A stretch of DNA of 64,000 nucleotides from JBFXAF01 sp050184585 (GTDB taxonomy: Bacteria; Pseudomonadota; Alphaproteobacteria; Rhizobiales; Rhizobiaceae): positions 372,001 to 436,000 of the forward strand of contig JBFXAF010000002.1 of the NCBI GenBank assembly GCA_050184585.1. The letters are read 5' to 3'. Shown here piece by piece: positions 24,847 through 32,921 of this stretch. Each line of letters starts with the position of its first letter. The stretch's first letter is position 1. Below the pieces are notes generated by a model. That model ran no database searches, was not told the origin of the DNA, and saw only the letters and a program-made list of their open reading frames with translations. The position numbers and the translations under genes were made by a program.

Positions 24847-26031
24847 ATGAGCGGCGCGCGCGACCCCTTCAACGCATTCCTGCCCGGCCGGCAAGTGCCT
24901 GTCCGCAATGCGGAAAAGGGGCCGCTGTCGGGAACCCGGCTGGCCGTGAAGGACATTTTCGACATCGCCGGCCAGAAGACCGGCGGCGGCAATCCTGAGC
25001 GCCTCGCCGAGGCGAAGCCCGCGCTTCGCACAGCCCCGGCGATACTGGCGTTTCTCGATGCCGGAGCGCGATTCGCCGGCCGCACCCAGACCGACGAACT
25101 CACCTTCTCGCTGATGGGCGTCAACGCGCACTACCCGCAACCCGTCAACCCCGCGGCTCCCGACCGCGTCACCGGCGGCTCCTCCTCCGGCTCGGCCGCC
25201 GCCGTGGCCGGCGGATTGGTCGAGCTCGCGGCCGGCTCCGACACCGGCGGCTCGATCCGCGCGCCGGCAAGCTTCTGCGGCCTGATCGGCCTGAGGACCA
25301 CGCACGGCCGCGTCGCGCTCGAGGGCGCCATGCCGCTCGCGCCTTCGATGGACACCTTTGGCTGGTTCGCCGACGACATCGAGACCTACGAGGTTGCCGG
25401 CCGCGTGGTCCTCGGCCGCGATTCGCATCGCCCCAAACTCACGAGGGCTCTCGGCCTTCCCGTTCTCGACCGGCTCGTCTCCGGTGGCCGCGGCATGATC
25501 GAATACGATCGCATGCGCGAAGGGGTCGGACCGATCGAGCGTGTCTCCGAGTGGCCGCTCACCTCCGACGTCGATGAACTCTACTGGTGCTTCCGCCGGC
25601 TTCAGGCGAAGGAGGCTTGGGCCACCCACGGTCCGTGGATCGAGGCGAAGGACCGTGGCCTCGGCCCCGGCATCGGCGAGCGTTTCGGCTTCGGCCGCAC
25701 GATCGACGAGGCCACCGCCCGCGTCGAAACGGTCAGACGCCTCACCGTACGCGCCGAGCTGGCGCAGACGCTGGGCGCGGATGGCTACCTGGTCATGCCG
25801 ACGGTCCCCGGCCCGGCGCCGAAGCGCGACGCCAGCCAGGAAACGCTTCAGGCATATCGCGAGAAGGCCCTACGGCTGCTCTGCCTCTCGGGTCTCACCG
25901 GCTTCCCGCAAATCACCATTCCGCTCGGCAGGCTCGAAGGCGCGCCCTTCGGCCTCTCGCTGCTCGGTCCGCCGGGCAGCGACATCCAGCTGATCCGGCT
26001 GGCGAGGACGCTGATGAAGGACGGTCCATGA
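24847..26031 (+). CDS. Amidase signature family protein
   Basis: A 394-residue amidase. The Ser-cisSer-Lys triad is present: Lys in RLAVKDIFDIAG (about residue 35), the cis-Ser in TGGSSSGSAAAVAGG and the nucleophile in GSDTGGSIRAPASFCGLIG. It hydrolyses an amide in the cytosol; the substrate is unknown, as the family spans indoleacetamide, carbamates and aryl amides. Divergent from odc. It is shorter than GatA (about 480), so not the tRNA amidotransferase. Confidence 0.9.
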   Translation: MSGARDPFNAFLPGRQVPVRNAEKGPLSGTRLAVKDIFDIAGQKTGGGNPERLAEAKPALRTAPAILAFLDAGARFAGRTQTDELTFSLMGVNAHYPQPVNPAAPDRVTGGSSSGSAAAVAGGLVELAAGSDTGGSIRAPASFCGLIGLRTTHGRVALEGAMPLAPSMDTFGWFADDIETYEVAGRVVLGRDSHRPKLTRALGLPVLDRLVSGGRGMIEYDRMREGVGPIERVSEWPLTSDVDELYWCFRRLQAKEAWATHGPWIEAKDRGLGPGIGERFGFGRTIDEATARVETVRRLTVRAELAQTLGADGYLVMPTVPGPAPKRDASQETLQAYREKALRLLCLSGLTGFPQITIPLGRLEGAPFGLSLLGPPGSDIQLIRLARTLMKDGP

Positions 26032-26054
26032 GACCGACCGTCGCCGGCCTCCGA

Positions 26055-26252
26055 TCAGAAGGATTTGGGCAGTCCGGCCTGTCTCAGGATGGCGTTGGCG
26101 GTATGCCTGCTGGGAATGCCTACGGGCACTGCGAAATTTTGTACCGTGATTGGACTGCGCCAGATTTCATGGCTCCCCTTACCCTGTCGCACAAGCACAC
26201 GGCCGGCCGCGAGCAGCAGTTTGCGAAGCTCGCGGTCGAACTGGGGCGCCAT
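26055..26252 (-). CDS. HicA-like toxin (mRNA interferase family)
   Basis: A 65-residue basic protein: LRKLLLAAGRVLVRQGKGSHEIWRSP has the HicA dsRBD-like core with the catalytic-type His in GSHEIW, and the family's C-terminal PSRHTANAILRQAGL. Its ATG follows the antitoxin stop with no gap. HicA cleaves mRNA in a translation-independent way. The pair sits between the amidase and lysR genes, like a small inserted module. Confidence 0.8.
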   Translation of the reverse strand: MAPQFDRELRKLLLAAGRVLVRQGKGSHEIWRSPITVQNFAVPVGIPSRHTANAILRQAGLPKSF

Positions 26253-26504
26253 TTACGCCGCCGGCCGCTCGGCCTCGCGCAACGCGGTGATTTGGAGGAA
26301 GACCGTCGACGGGTCCAGTTCAGGATGATTGTCCGGCAGCAGGTCGAGCGTCATTGCCGACATCTTGGCCAGCAGTTCATCCAACGTCTTGGCGTCCGCC
26401 GCGGCCGGGATGTCGTCGCAGTGCCCGCTCCATACCCGCGCTTCATCGTCCCAGACTGCTGCGATGGTGAAGATGGTGGGTTTCGACATGATTGTTCCGA
26501 TCAT
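26253..26504 (-). CDS. DUF1902 / HicB-like antitoxin
   Basis: An 83-residue protein, or 78 from the second Met (MSKPTIFTIAAVWDDEARVWSGHCDDIPAAADAKTLDELLAKM). It has the HicB RNase-H-like pattern of a strand, DDEA.VW, then a helix with LDELLAKMSAM. DUF1902 proteins are the usual partners of this HicA type. The gene is upstream of the toxin, which is the reverse of classical hicAB order but common for DUF1902 pairs. The likely promoter is in 26505-26593. Confidence 0.78.
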   Translation of the reverse strand: MIGTIMSKPTIFTIAAVWDDEARVWSGHCDDIPAAADAKTLDELLAKMSAMTLDLLPDNHPELDPSTVFLQITALREAERPAA

Positions 26505-26593
26505 TTTGCCTTCGATACCACGTCAAGTCGCGTCAGGGGACTCGAAGGCACACCACATCGTCGTCGGGCTGAAAGCCATAGCGGAGAATCCCC

Positions 26594-27493
26594 ATGGACA
26601 CCCTGACCCGCATGCGCGCCTTCATCGACGTGGTCGAGGCCGAGGGCTTTTCCGCCGCCGCCCGCAGGATCGGCCGCTCCAAGGCCCTGCTCTCGAAATA
26701 CGTCCGCGAGTTGGAGGACGATCTCGGCGCGCTCCTCCTGAACCGCACCACGCGCCAGTTCTCGCTGACCGAGGCCGGGCACACCTACTACCGCCGCGCC
26801 ACCGAACTCGTGCGCGAGATCGACAGCCTCTCCGACGCCGTACGCGACTCCTCCGGCGACGTGCGCGGCCGCATCAAGCTGTCGGCCCCGCGCAGCTTCG
26901 CCGACGAGCCCGTCGGCCAGTCGCTGATCGACTTCGCCACGGCCCACCCAGACATCGTTCTCGACATCCATCTCGACGACCGTTTCGTCGATCTCGTCGA
27001 GGAGGGCTTCGACCTCGCCGTGCGCATCTCGCGGCTGGAGAATTCCTCGCTGATCGCGCGCCGCCTCGCGCCATTCTCGATCCGCATCTGCGCCGCGCCC
27101 GGCCTCATCGCCCGCGTCGGCGAGCCGAGGCGGCCGCTCGACCTCGCCGACAAGCCCTGCATCGTCGACACCAACGGCCGCTGGCTGTCCAACTGGCCGT
27201 TCGTCGGCGAGGGCAAGGAGGTCCTGACCGTCTCCGTGTCCGGACCGATCGAGGTGAACAGCCCGCAGGTCGCTCGCGCGGCGGCCGTCGCCGGCCTCGG
27301 CTTCGCCATCCTGCCCGATTTCATCGCCGCGCCCGAGATTGCGTCGGGGCGTCTCGTCACCGTGCTCGACGATTGCATCCTCTCCGGCGGCGGCATCTTC
27401 GCCGTCTACCCGCACCGCCGCTACCTGCCGGCCAAGGTCCGCGTCTTCGTCGACTTCCTCGTGCAGTGGTTCAAGGCGCGCGGCGAAGGCTGA
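26594..27493 (+). CDS. LysR family transcriptional regulator
   Basis: A 299-residue LTTR with an N-terminal winged HTH (MDTLTRMRAFIDVVEAEGFSAAARRIGRSKALLSKYVRELEDDLGALLLNRTTRQFSLTEAG, in outline) and a periplasmic-binding-like effector domain from about residue 90. It belongs to the subgroup with SKALLSKYVRELE often found alone. No divergent partner is adjacent; the HicAB pair is upstream on the opposite strand. Target unknown. Confidence 0.93.
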   Translation: MDTLTRMRAFIDVVEAEGFSAAARRIGRSKALLSKYVRELEDDLGALLLNRTTRQFSLTEAGHTYYRRATELVREIDSLSDAVRDSSGDVRGRIKLSAPRSFADEPVGQSLIDFATAHPDIVLDIHLDDRFVDLVEEGFDLAVRISRLENSSLIARRLAPFSIRICAAPGLIARVGEPRRPLDLADKPCIVDTNGRWLSNWPFVGEGKEVLTVSVSGPIEVNSPQVARAAAVAGLGFAILPDFIAAPEIASGRLVTVLDDCILSGGGIFAVYPHRRYLPAKVRVFVDFLVQWFKARGEG

Positions 27494-27519
27494 CGCAACC
27501 GGACTTGCCAATGCCGGAA

Positions 27520-27732
27520 CTACCAGCGCGGATCGCGGCCTTGCAGTTCTTCGGCGTTGGAGGTCGTTCCCCGCGTTCCCGGCTGGTACGGCGCCACATA
27601 GAGCATCGTGAATGCCTGTCCGATCGCGCTGGCGACGGTAAGCAGGGTGGCGACGGCCGAGTGGCTTGAAGGTTTCCGGCGGCTTTTCTCTGCCGGAGCG
27701 ATCATTGTCATCGACGTGGAGATGTCGGTCAT
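27520..27732 (-). CDS. Small hypothetical protein with one hydrophobic segment
   Basis: A 70-residue protein with a hydrophobic stretch at about residues 25-48 (AVATLLTVASAIGQAFTMLYVAP) and a C-terminal ELQGRDPRW, an ending I recognise from small rhizobial proteins of unknown role. It is co-directional with the next small gene 64 bp upstream, and both are divergent from the second lysR. Coding status is moderately supported. Confidence 0.5.
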   Translation of the reverse strand: MTDISTSMTMIAPAEKSRRKPSSHSAVATLLTVASAIGQAFTMLYVAPYQPGTRGTTSNAEELQGRDPRW

Positions 27733-27796
27733 TGCGTCCTCCGCGGCGTTGGAGCCTGGGCGTCAGATCAGCTTCGGTCTCCTGCGGTTGGCTCGG

Positions 27797-28060
27797 TCAG
27801 AGCCCATACCGGAGCCACACCCCCTCGAGCGACGTCTGGCGGCCGCTCAGCACCTGGTCGAGGGTCTGCGGACGTTCCGGACGGCAGTCGAGTTCGCCGA
27901 TGTCGTAGCGCAGGTGCGGCGGGAGCTTCGACCTGAGGCGATCGGAGCGGAGCGCCGCCAGCTTCGATCGAATGGTCTTGGAAACCCCGCTCGCAATTGC
28001 GGAAGCGATCTCCAGCGGGCGCCACGTTGCGTTGAGGGGCATCGTCTGTTGGGTGAGCAT
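27797..28060 (-). CDS. Small basic protein (DUF1127-like) divergent from lysR
   Basis: An 87-residue basic protein with KLPPHLRYDIGELDCRPERP, similar in style to the LxxDIGL motif of DUF1127/YjiS proteins, which in some rhizobia bind RNA. It ends GVWLRYGL. Divergent from the LysR gene at 28148 across an 87-bp gap, so likely its target. Confidence 0.5.
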   Translation of the reverse strand: MLTQQTMPLNATWRPLEIASAIASGVSKTIRSKLAALRSDRLRSKLPPHLRYDIGELDCRPERPQTLDQVLSGRQTSLEGVWLRYGL

Positions 28061-28147
28061 TTGAGTTCCTCCTTGATGACCTGAGGATGCCTGCCCTCGT
28101 CGACGACTGGAAACGAGTTGCGCAAATGCCGGCCATGAGCGATTCTC

Positions 28148-29071
28148 ATGGGCATGGGCGTGCCTGCCGGGCTGGACCTCGACCTGCTGCGAAGCTTCAT
28201 CGCTATCGCGGAGGAAGGCAGCTTTACGCGCGCCGCCGAACGGGTCGGACGCACGCAGTCCGCCGTTTCACTTCAGATGCAGCGGCTCGAAGGCGTCCTC
28301 GGCCAGACGGTCATCGTTCGCGGCAAGGGCGGGAGCGTCGAACTGAACCAGCAGGGCCGCTATCTGCTCGAACGGGCGCGCGAGCTGCTTGCGCTGAACG
28401 ACGACGTCATGAGGGCGATGCGCGCCGCCCCGGTGCATGGCACCATCAGGCTCGGTGTCGCCGCGGAGCTGTCGGAGCAGCACCTGCCGCAGGTCCTCGC
28501 CCGTTTCGCCGACGTCGCGCCGGCCGTCGAGGTCGAGGTCGAGATCGCGGCGTCCTGCCTGCTTTCCGTCAAACTGAAGAACGCCGAACTCGATCTGGTC
28601 CTGATGCGCGCCGGCCTGGAGCCGCGCCAGTGGCCCGCCGTGGAGATATGGCATAGCCAGACCAAGTGGATCACGTCCAACGCCCACCGCCAGCATTTTC
28701 GCGATCCGCTGCCATTGTCGACCTCGCCGCAGGGTTGCCCCTGGCGTCCGGCCGAACTCGCCGAGTGCCCATGGCGCGGGATGGCTTTCCGTGCCCTCGA
28801 GCAGGCTGGTAGGGGTTACCGCATCGTTTCGACCTCGGCGACGACGCAGGGCCAGATGGCCGCCGCCCAGGCCGGGCTGGCGGTGACGACGGCGCTTACC
28901 GGCGACCGCCTGCTCGAAGGTTTGCGGATCGTGCGGCCGGACGAGGGATTGCCCGAGCTGCCCGACTGCCGCTACCTCATGCTCAAGGGGCGCAACCCGC
29001 GCCAGCCATTGACCGACATCCTCGCGAGTCAGGTTCAGGATGTCTTCGGTGACCCGGACGCCGGCGGCTGA
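28148..29071 (+). CDS. LysR family transcriptional regulator
   Basis: A 307-residue LTTR: HTH at about residues 10-65 (LLRSFIAIAEEGSFTRAAERVGRTQSAVSLQMQRLEGVLGQ, in part), with the effector domain following. TQSAVSLQMQRLE is the subgroup with HTH of the PecT/HexA-like regulators. It is divergent from the small genes at 27797 and 27520, the likely regulated pair. Start at 28148 or 28154 is equally possible. Confidence 0.92.
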   Translation: MGMGVPAGLDLDLLRSFIAIAEEGSFTRAAERVGRTQSAVSLQMQRLEGVLGQTVIVRGKGGSVELNQQGRYLLERARELLALNDDVMRAMRAAPVHGTIRLGVAAELSEQHLPQVLARFADVAPAVEVEVEIAASCLLSVKLKNAELDLVLMRAGLEPRQWPAVEIWHSQTKWITSNAHRQHFRDPLPLSTSPQGCPWRPAELAECPWRGMAFRALEQAGRGYRIVSTSATTQGQMAAAQAGLAVTTALTGDRLLEGLRIVRPDEGLPELPDCRYLMLKGRNPRQPLTDILASQVQDVFGDPDAGG

Positions 29072-29131
29072 TCCTCGCGAGCCTGCCCTCTCATGGGCGC
29101 GCGCGATCAGGCATCCCCGCCCTTCCTCGGT

Positions 29132-31216
29132 TCACATCGATTGCGTCGGAGCCGGGCGAACTGCCTCGTTCGAGCGTCCGCCAGGCAGGTCGACGCGGAT
29201 GCTCGCGCCCGTCCGCCTTCCCGGGTGCGAGGTGATCGACCAGTCGTTGTCCTTGGCGATCTCCTTGGCGACGGCCAGCCCGAGCCCGCTTCCCTCGGCA
29301 GCGTCGAGATCGCGTTCCAGCCGCTGGTTGCGCAGGAGCGCCTGGTCGAACGCCGCGCCGCTCAGTCCCGGTCCGGTGTCGTGGACCTCGACACGATGGC
29401 CGCCGGCATTGTGGCGCAACGCGATCAGGATTCGCCCTTCGCGAGTGTATTTGATGGCGTTCGAGACGAGGTTGGCGACGACGCGCATGAGCGGATAGGA
29501 GGCAATTTCGGCGTCAGGCGCGGCGAGCACGAGCCGCAGTCCGAGGCCTTTGGCCGCAGCCTCGGCGGCGAACATGTCGGCGATCCCGCGCAGCACCGCG
29601 TGCAGTCCGGGTTCGCCCGGACGTCCGTCACCCTCGGCGGGTTTCCCCGTCGCCGCCGGGATCTCGCCGTTGGCCGTCGCCGGGACCGGCTTGTCCGCTG
29701 CCGCATCGGCGGCCAGTCGCTCGGCGACCAGCCGTTCCATGTAGCCGAGCGCCGACTCGATCTGGCCGACGTCGGTCGCCTTCTCCGCCTGGGCGCTGAA
29801 CATCTGGCGCAGCGACAGCCTCAGCGCGTGCATCGGCTGGCGCAGGTCGTGGACCGTGTCCTTGACGCTCTCCTCGCGCTGGCGCGAGAGCGCGGTCGCC
29901 TCCGCGTAGCGCTGCTCGAGCACGGCCAGCCTCTGCCCGAGCGCGAGGTTGCGCTGGGCATGCGCGATGGTTTCCTCCATCGCCGCCTGGCGCAGGTGGT
30001 TGTAGCGGTCGAAGATGGCGAGCCCCATCATCAGGGCGTCGAGGATCAGCGCCAGCCGGATCGCGTCATAGGGCGTCACGAATGCCGGCTCGACGCCGAA
30101 GGCGAAGCGCGCCGTGAACAGCGCGGCCGGAATGAGACTGGCGCCCCACGCCAGAACGTAGAACCGCACCTCGCGGAAGCGCGTCCGCGCGGCGACGAGC
30201 CCCGCGACCAGCGACGACAGAACGCTGACGAGGATCATGTAGACCAGAAGCCGATTGAGGAGCTTCGGGTCGGTCGTCCAAAGGATGACGTCGAGGGCGA
30301 TCACGGTCAGCACCACCGCCAGCAGCACCCGGTGCATGATCGGGTGATGGCGCGCGGTCTGCAGGAAGCTCATGGCGAACAGGCCGGAGAAGATCATGAC
30401 GCCCGAGCCCGCCACCGACGCCGCCATCGAGTTGAACGCGGGGAAGTTGGGCCAAAGATACTGGAACGCCATGCCGTCGGCGTGGGCGATGTAGATGAAG
30501 ATCGCGAACGAATAGGCGGCATAGGCGGCGAAGACGAACTGCCGCAGGGTGACCAGCGCCACGGTGGCGAGCGCGATCATCACCAGCATCATGCCGTAGA
30601 ACGCATGGTTCTTCGCGGTGCTGACCCGGGCCTTGGCGGCGAAACTGTCGGGCGTCTCGACCGACATCGAGTGCCGGGACGCGCCGAGCGAATGATACGC
30701 GACCAGAATCGACGCGGTCTCGCCCGGAGCGAGATCGAACGGCGCCACGATCTGCGGATAGTCGATCGGCCGCGCGTCGAAGGGGCTGTCCTCCTTGAGG
30801 TCGAGGAGGGTCGTCACCGCCCCGTCCGCGCCGATCCGGTAGACGGCGATCTGCTGGGTGAACGCCAGATGGGTCAGGAATCTCCACTCGCCCAGATCGG
30901 CGGTCGCGTTGACGAGCCGAACGCGCAGCCAGATCTTCGCCGACGTATAGCCGAAATCCGGCGTCGCGCCCGGGAGCGGCTGCATGTCGATGGCCGAGGC
31001 GCCCGCGAAATCCTCGGCCTTCAGCCGCCAGTCGGCATCGATCCTGTATTCGAGGTGGCGGTTGACGGCGGAAATGTCGGCTGGACCGGTCAGGACCAGC
31101 GGGGCGCGGTCCGCCGCGTCGGCCGGCGTGAACGCGAGCGTCGCGGCAAGCGCCAGCGCGAGGAACAGGGCGCAACGACCGGCGGATGCCATCGACCGAA
31201 GCCTGAGGCCGTTCAT
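29132..31216 (-). CDS. Sensor histidine kinase with 7TMR-DISM sensor region
   Basis: A 694-residue membrane kinase. Residues 1-35 form a signal peptide ending ADAAD. About 40-190 is a periplasmic DISM beta domain (YTSAKIWLRVRLVN). About 205-405 hold seven membrane helices. About 410-450 is a coiled coil. The H-box has the phosphoacceptor His near 456 in DTVHDLRQPMHALRL. The ATPase domain has NLVSNAIKY (about 582), DTGPGLSG (613) and GSGLGLAVAKEIA (642). It is complete and should autophosphorylate. A close paralog lacking the ATPase lies at 32922. Natural response regulator candidate: 34479. Confidence 0.92.
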   Translation of the reverse strand: MNGLRLRSMASAGRCALFLALALAATLAFTPADAADRAPLVLTGPADISAVNRHLEYRIDADWRLKAEDFAGASAIDMQPLPGATPDFGYTSAKIWLRVRLVNATADLGEWRFLTHLAFTQQIAVYRIGADGAVTTLLDLKEDSPFDARPIDYPQIVAPFDLAPGETASILVAYHSLGASRHSMSVETPDSFAAKARVSTAKNHAFYGMMLVMIALATVALVTLRQFVFAAYAAYSFAIFIYIAHADGMAFQYLWPNFPAFNSMAASVAGSGVMIFSGLFAMSFLQTARHHPIMHRVLLAVVLTVIALDVILWTTDPKLLNRLLVYMILVSVLSSLVAGLVAARTRFREVRFYVLAWGASLIPAALFTARFAFGVEPAFVTPYDAIRLALILDALMMGLAIFDRYNHLRQAAMEETIAHAQRNLALGQRLAVLEQRYAEATALSRQREESVKDTVHDLRQPMHALRLSLRQMFSAQAEKATDVGQIESALGYMERLVAERLAADAAADKPVPATANGEIPAATGKPAEGDGRPGEPGLHAVLRGIADMFAAEAAAKGLGLRLVLAAPDAEIASYPLMRVVANLVSNAIKYTREGRILIALRHNAGGHRVEVHDTGPGLSGAAFDQALLRNQRLERDLDAAEGSGLGLAVAKEIAKDNDWSITSHPGRRTGASIRVDLPGGRSNEAVRPAPTQSM

Positions 31217-31270
31217 TTCAAGCTCCCCCCGGAACCGTGAAAGGCTTAGACCGCTTCACGTCCCGATGGT

Positions 31271-31341
31271 ATCGTTCTGCGGTGAGAATTCGGACGAAGG
31301 TCGATGGCTTCAGCGAAGGTGGAACATGTGCATCCGTCCGG
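31271..31341. repeat. Decayed A-family element remnant
   Basis: The stretch starting ATCGTTCTGC and containing GAATTCGGACGAAGGTCGAT and GTGCATCCGTCCGG aligns block by block with bases about 24-95 of element A1 (TTCTGCCGG..GAATTCGGGCC..GTCGA..GGCTTC..GCGAAGGT..GTGCATCGG). No inverted ends or flanking TA pair remain. The surrounding 31217-31451 gap shows nothing else. Confidence 0.6.
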
Positions 31342-31451
31342 CACGTAGCCGGCCTGGTCCATCGCCAATGTTGACATTATTATCATAGGCGAAGCCAACC
31401 CCGATACCACATGACTCGCAAGCCAGCGCGTGCAGGATTCTGCGATCCGAG

Positions 31452-31893
31452 ATGGGGAAACAGAATATTACTTCTTTTCAATTGCTGGAAAGACTGGAAT
31501 CCCTTGGCGTCAAAGAAGACGAATGTGACCTGAGGAAGAAGGTCGGCTATGGCAAGCTCACCGCCGTCTACATGCTGCAATGCCTAGAGCAATGTTCGAC
31601 CAGATTGAACCAGTTCTGTTTCCCCGATGGCGAGGCGATCCGGCAGGAGAGACGCGACGGGCGATGGGGTTCCATCGTCCGAGCGGCTCGACGAACCGGG
31701 TGCCCGCCAGCGGGAAACCCTCCGGGCCGGGTCAATTCGGGCCAAATCCTTCGGTCTCCGGCTCGGCCGATGCACCACATCGACCATCGCCGAAGCCCTC
31801 GACCCTGGCCCGAATTCCCTCCGGCAGAACGATTCAATCTGGTCGAACATTGCTCTAGCCGCGCTTGGATCGCGGCAGTTGCATTTGGACTAG
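31452..31893 (+). pseudogene. DUF6471-like small HTH protein split by element A3
   Basis: Residues 1-45 are coded at 31452-31586 (ITSFQLLERLESLGV.. VGYGKLTAVYMLQCL). The last 11 residues (AALGSRQLHLD) and TAG lie at 31858-31893, after the element. Excising the element and one TA joins CTA to GCC and restores a 56-residue protein whose LQCLAALGSRQL end resembles DUF6471 proteins as I remember them. In its present form the frame runs on through the element into the membrane gene, giving a 432-codon chimera. AT-richer than its neighbours. Confidence 0.65.
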
Positions 31894-32750
31894 TATTTTC
31901 GGCTACGTCAGCTTGGTATGGTTGGCGGGAGTTAGACGCCTATCGTCTGAAGCATGTCGAGCAGCGCGATCACGTATCTACATACGATGCAGAAGAAGCC
32001 GAGCAGGGCCTGAAGGTCTGTATCGCGGAATCTGAGGCGGGGTTTATTGATGTTCTTGTTTGCCTCGCAAACCGCGCCGATGCCAACCGCAACGCAAAGC
32101 GCTCCCAATACGACTTGGAAGCCCAGCAGGACATGGCTAGGTGGGCCTTAGGGCTCTTGCTGACAAGTTTCCCTGGCCTGATCATTAGCGCCGTTGGACT
32201 TTCCGCTTTGTTCTGGTCGCTGGCGCAAACCAGAACTGCCATCAGGGACGCCAGAGAGATCGGCGAGGCGCAGGTTCGAGCTTACCTTATGCAACCGAAT
32301 ATTCGATTGGAAGTTCGATTGGCTCGGCCACCGGAACAGCCAAATTGCTCTTTGGCGATATGGGTTCGAATAGAAAACTCCGGTAACAGCCCCGCCGGGC
32401 GAGTGCGATACAAGATCAAAGCCTCTGTCAATTACCAAGATGGCAGGCCGCACTTTGTCTGGCGTGAGGTCAAGGGTATGGCAGAAAACGAAATTGCATC
32501 CGGTCTCGGTCGTGATCCGCCACCAATTTACGAGTTCGAAGAAGAGGTCGACTGCGCGCCCCTCGAAGCCGTTGCAGATGACGTTGCCTGTTTCCGGATT
32601 GACGGCGTTATCGAGTATGACACCGTCTTCGTCGGCTTGGGGGGCAGGACGCCCTTCGCGTTTGAAGGCCGCGCCGAAAAGCCGGTCAACAGAGATTTGA
32701 CCGCCTTGCCGATCAAGTGGACAAATGTCTGCAACGAACGCAGCACCTGA
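31580..32750 (+). pseudogene. Two-TM membrane protein disrupted near its start by element A3
   Basis: The original start is most likely ATG 31580. Codons ATG CCT A are interrupted by the element and continue as GC CGC GCT TGG at 31858, so that excision gives MPSRAWIAAVAFGLVF and a 299-residue protein. It has membrane segments near residues 5-25 and 95-125 and a soluble C-terminal part. The insertion of 271 nt puts this ATG out of frame (it now reads to 31858). The body is instead in frame with the upstream small gene. Function unknown. It overlapped the upstream gene by about 40 nt before insertion. Confidence 0.65.
31587..31855. mobile_element. Palindromic MITE-like element, copy A3
   Basis: A 269-bp element with ends GAGCAATGTTCGACCAGATT and AATCTGGTCGAACATTGCTC, flanked by TA at 31585-31586 and 31856-31857. 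It is the reverse orientation of A1 with high similarity across the interior. It has almost no stop codons in several frames, which explains read-through frames. This copy shows the cleanest insertion footprint in the window. Confidence 0.88.
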
Positions 32751-32921
32751 CGTCATCTCGGCACCGGCGAACCACTTCGATGTCCGCATGGCGCGGTCCT
32801 GTTGTTGCCGCTCCGCGAGGGTTTCACGCAGGGAGTGGCGCCCAAGATGGAGATACTTGCATCCAGTGAGGATGCACTCTGAGAGCCGGGGATCGCGACA
32901 AGCGGAGCCGCCGCTTCCCGG

